DNA of 6,994 nt from Aliarcobacter butzleri (GTDB lineage: Bacteria; Campylobacterota; Campylobacteria; Campylobacterales; Arcobacteraceae). The notes beneath the pieces were generated by a model that saw nothing but the letters and a program-made list of their open reading frames with translations, was not told the DNA's origin and searched no databases. The DNA is taken from the NCBI GenBank assembly GCA_012522985.1, contig JAAYJJ010000093.1:1-6994 (forward strand). Direction: 5' to 3'. Made by a program: the position numbers and the translations under genes. Positions 6,538 to 6,994 of this stretch are shown here, piece by piece. Position 1 is the stretch's first letter; every line of letters starts with the position of its first letter.

Positions 6538-6994
6538 TTAAAACAACTCTATCATTTTGACAACTTCATCTACATAAAAACATTTGATATCTGTTTTTAT
6601 TGATGGCTTTGTTGCTATGATAGCTTTTGTGATACCTTGTGCTGATGCTTCTTTGAGTCTAGTTTCCATAGAATAAACATCTTTTATCTCACCAGTTAAG
6701 CTAACTTCACCTATAAAAATAGATTCTTTGGAGATAGGGCGGTTTCTAAAAGAGCTAATAATAGCTGCAATTACAGCTAAATCAACAGAGCTTTCTTTGA
6801 TCTTCATACCACCACTTATATTGATAAAAACATCATATCTATTAAAAGGTAAATCGAGCTTTTTTTCTAAAAGAGCAAGAAGCATAGTAAGTCTATTTGA
6901 ATCAAAGCCTGTAGCACTTCTTTTTGGATTAGGAAAAGTACTTTCTGCTACAAGAGCTTGAACTTCTATAATCAAAGCTCTACTTCCTTCAATA
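6538..6994 (-). CDS. radA: DNA repair protein RadA/Sms, C-terminal part (5' end beyond window)
   Basis: The C-terminal 151 residues are visible, open to the right edge and ending in TAA at 6540-6538. They match the Lon-protease-like domain of RadA: EGSRALIIEVQALV at the start, then NPKRSATGFDSNRLTMLLALL, VFINISGGMKIKE followed by SSVDLAV, FIGEVSLTGEIKDV, and RLKEASAQGITKAII near the end. RadA is a RecA-related ATPase that promotes branch migration during homologous recombination; its Lon-like domain is a DNA-binding scaffold, not an active protease. The zinc finger, Walker motifs and KNRFG motif lie upstream, outside the window, so intactness cannot be judged. The TTG at 6975-6973 is internal, not a start: the reading frame and family similarity continue upstream of it. 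No hairpin-plus-T-run terminator follows the stop, so some readthrough into the next operon is possible. Confidence 0.93.
   Translation of the reverse strand, partial: IEGSRALIIEVQALVAESTFPNPKRSATGFDSNRLTMLLALLEKKLDLPFNRYDVFINISGGMKIKESSVDLAVIAAIISSFRNRPISKESIFIGEVSLTGEIKDVYSMETRLKEASAQGITKAIIATKPSIKTDIKCFYVDEVVKMIELF

Noticed and set aside
6973..6975. TTG as the start of a 145-residue gene at the right edge
   Set aside because: The RadA frame and its conserved sequence continue upstream to the window edge; the TTG is an internal leucine codon.

Overview
The window is strongly A+T-rich and every recognisable gene lies on the minus strand. The preference for AGA, ATA and TTA codons, the promoters of the TGnTATAAT type preceded by T-runs, and the protein sequences themselves all point to a Campylobacterota (epsilonproteobacterial) chromosome. 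An Arcobacter- or Sulfurimonas-like relative is plausible, but I cannot fix the genus by eye. Nothing suggests a phage, plasmid or genomic island: this looks like core chromosome.

Read in the direction of transcription (right to left), the window opens with the C-terminal third of radA (6994-6538). A 60-base gap follows that holds an extended -10 promoter. A compact five-gene run comes next: an unrecognised small protein (6477-6202), ybeY (6209-5787), a secreted endonuclease/exonuclease/phosphatase-family protein (5768-4197), murJ (4200-2881) and an msbA-like ABC flippase (2868-1162). Junctions are an 8-nt overlap, an 18-nt gap, a 4-nt TTGA overlap and a 12-nt gap, so the run is very probably one operon with translational coupling. 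A 96-base gap with its own promoter-like element and a hairpin separates this from a membrane protein of the putative Na+/H+ antiporter family (1065 to the window edge, 3' end missing).

Functionally, the operon joins ribosome/rRNA quality control (YbeY) with envelope building: MurJ flips lipid II for peptidoglycan, the MsbA-like protein flips lipid A/core across the inner membrane, and the exported nuclease acts outside the cytoplasm. The least expected items are a pair of mutually exclusive perfect hairpins inside the nuclease gene at its interdomain linker, an uncharacterised C-terminal region of that nuclease that reads like two OB-fold modules, a hairpin at the predicted 5' end of the antiporter mRNA, a TTG-started murJ that lacks the last two membrane helices of the E. 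coli protein, and the unrecognised small protein fused by overlap to ybeY. I did not find a defence system, CRISPR array, RNA gene or mobile element.
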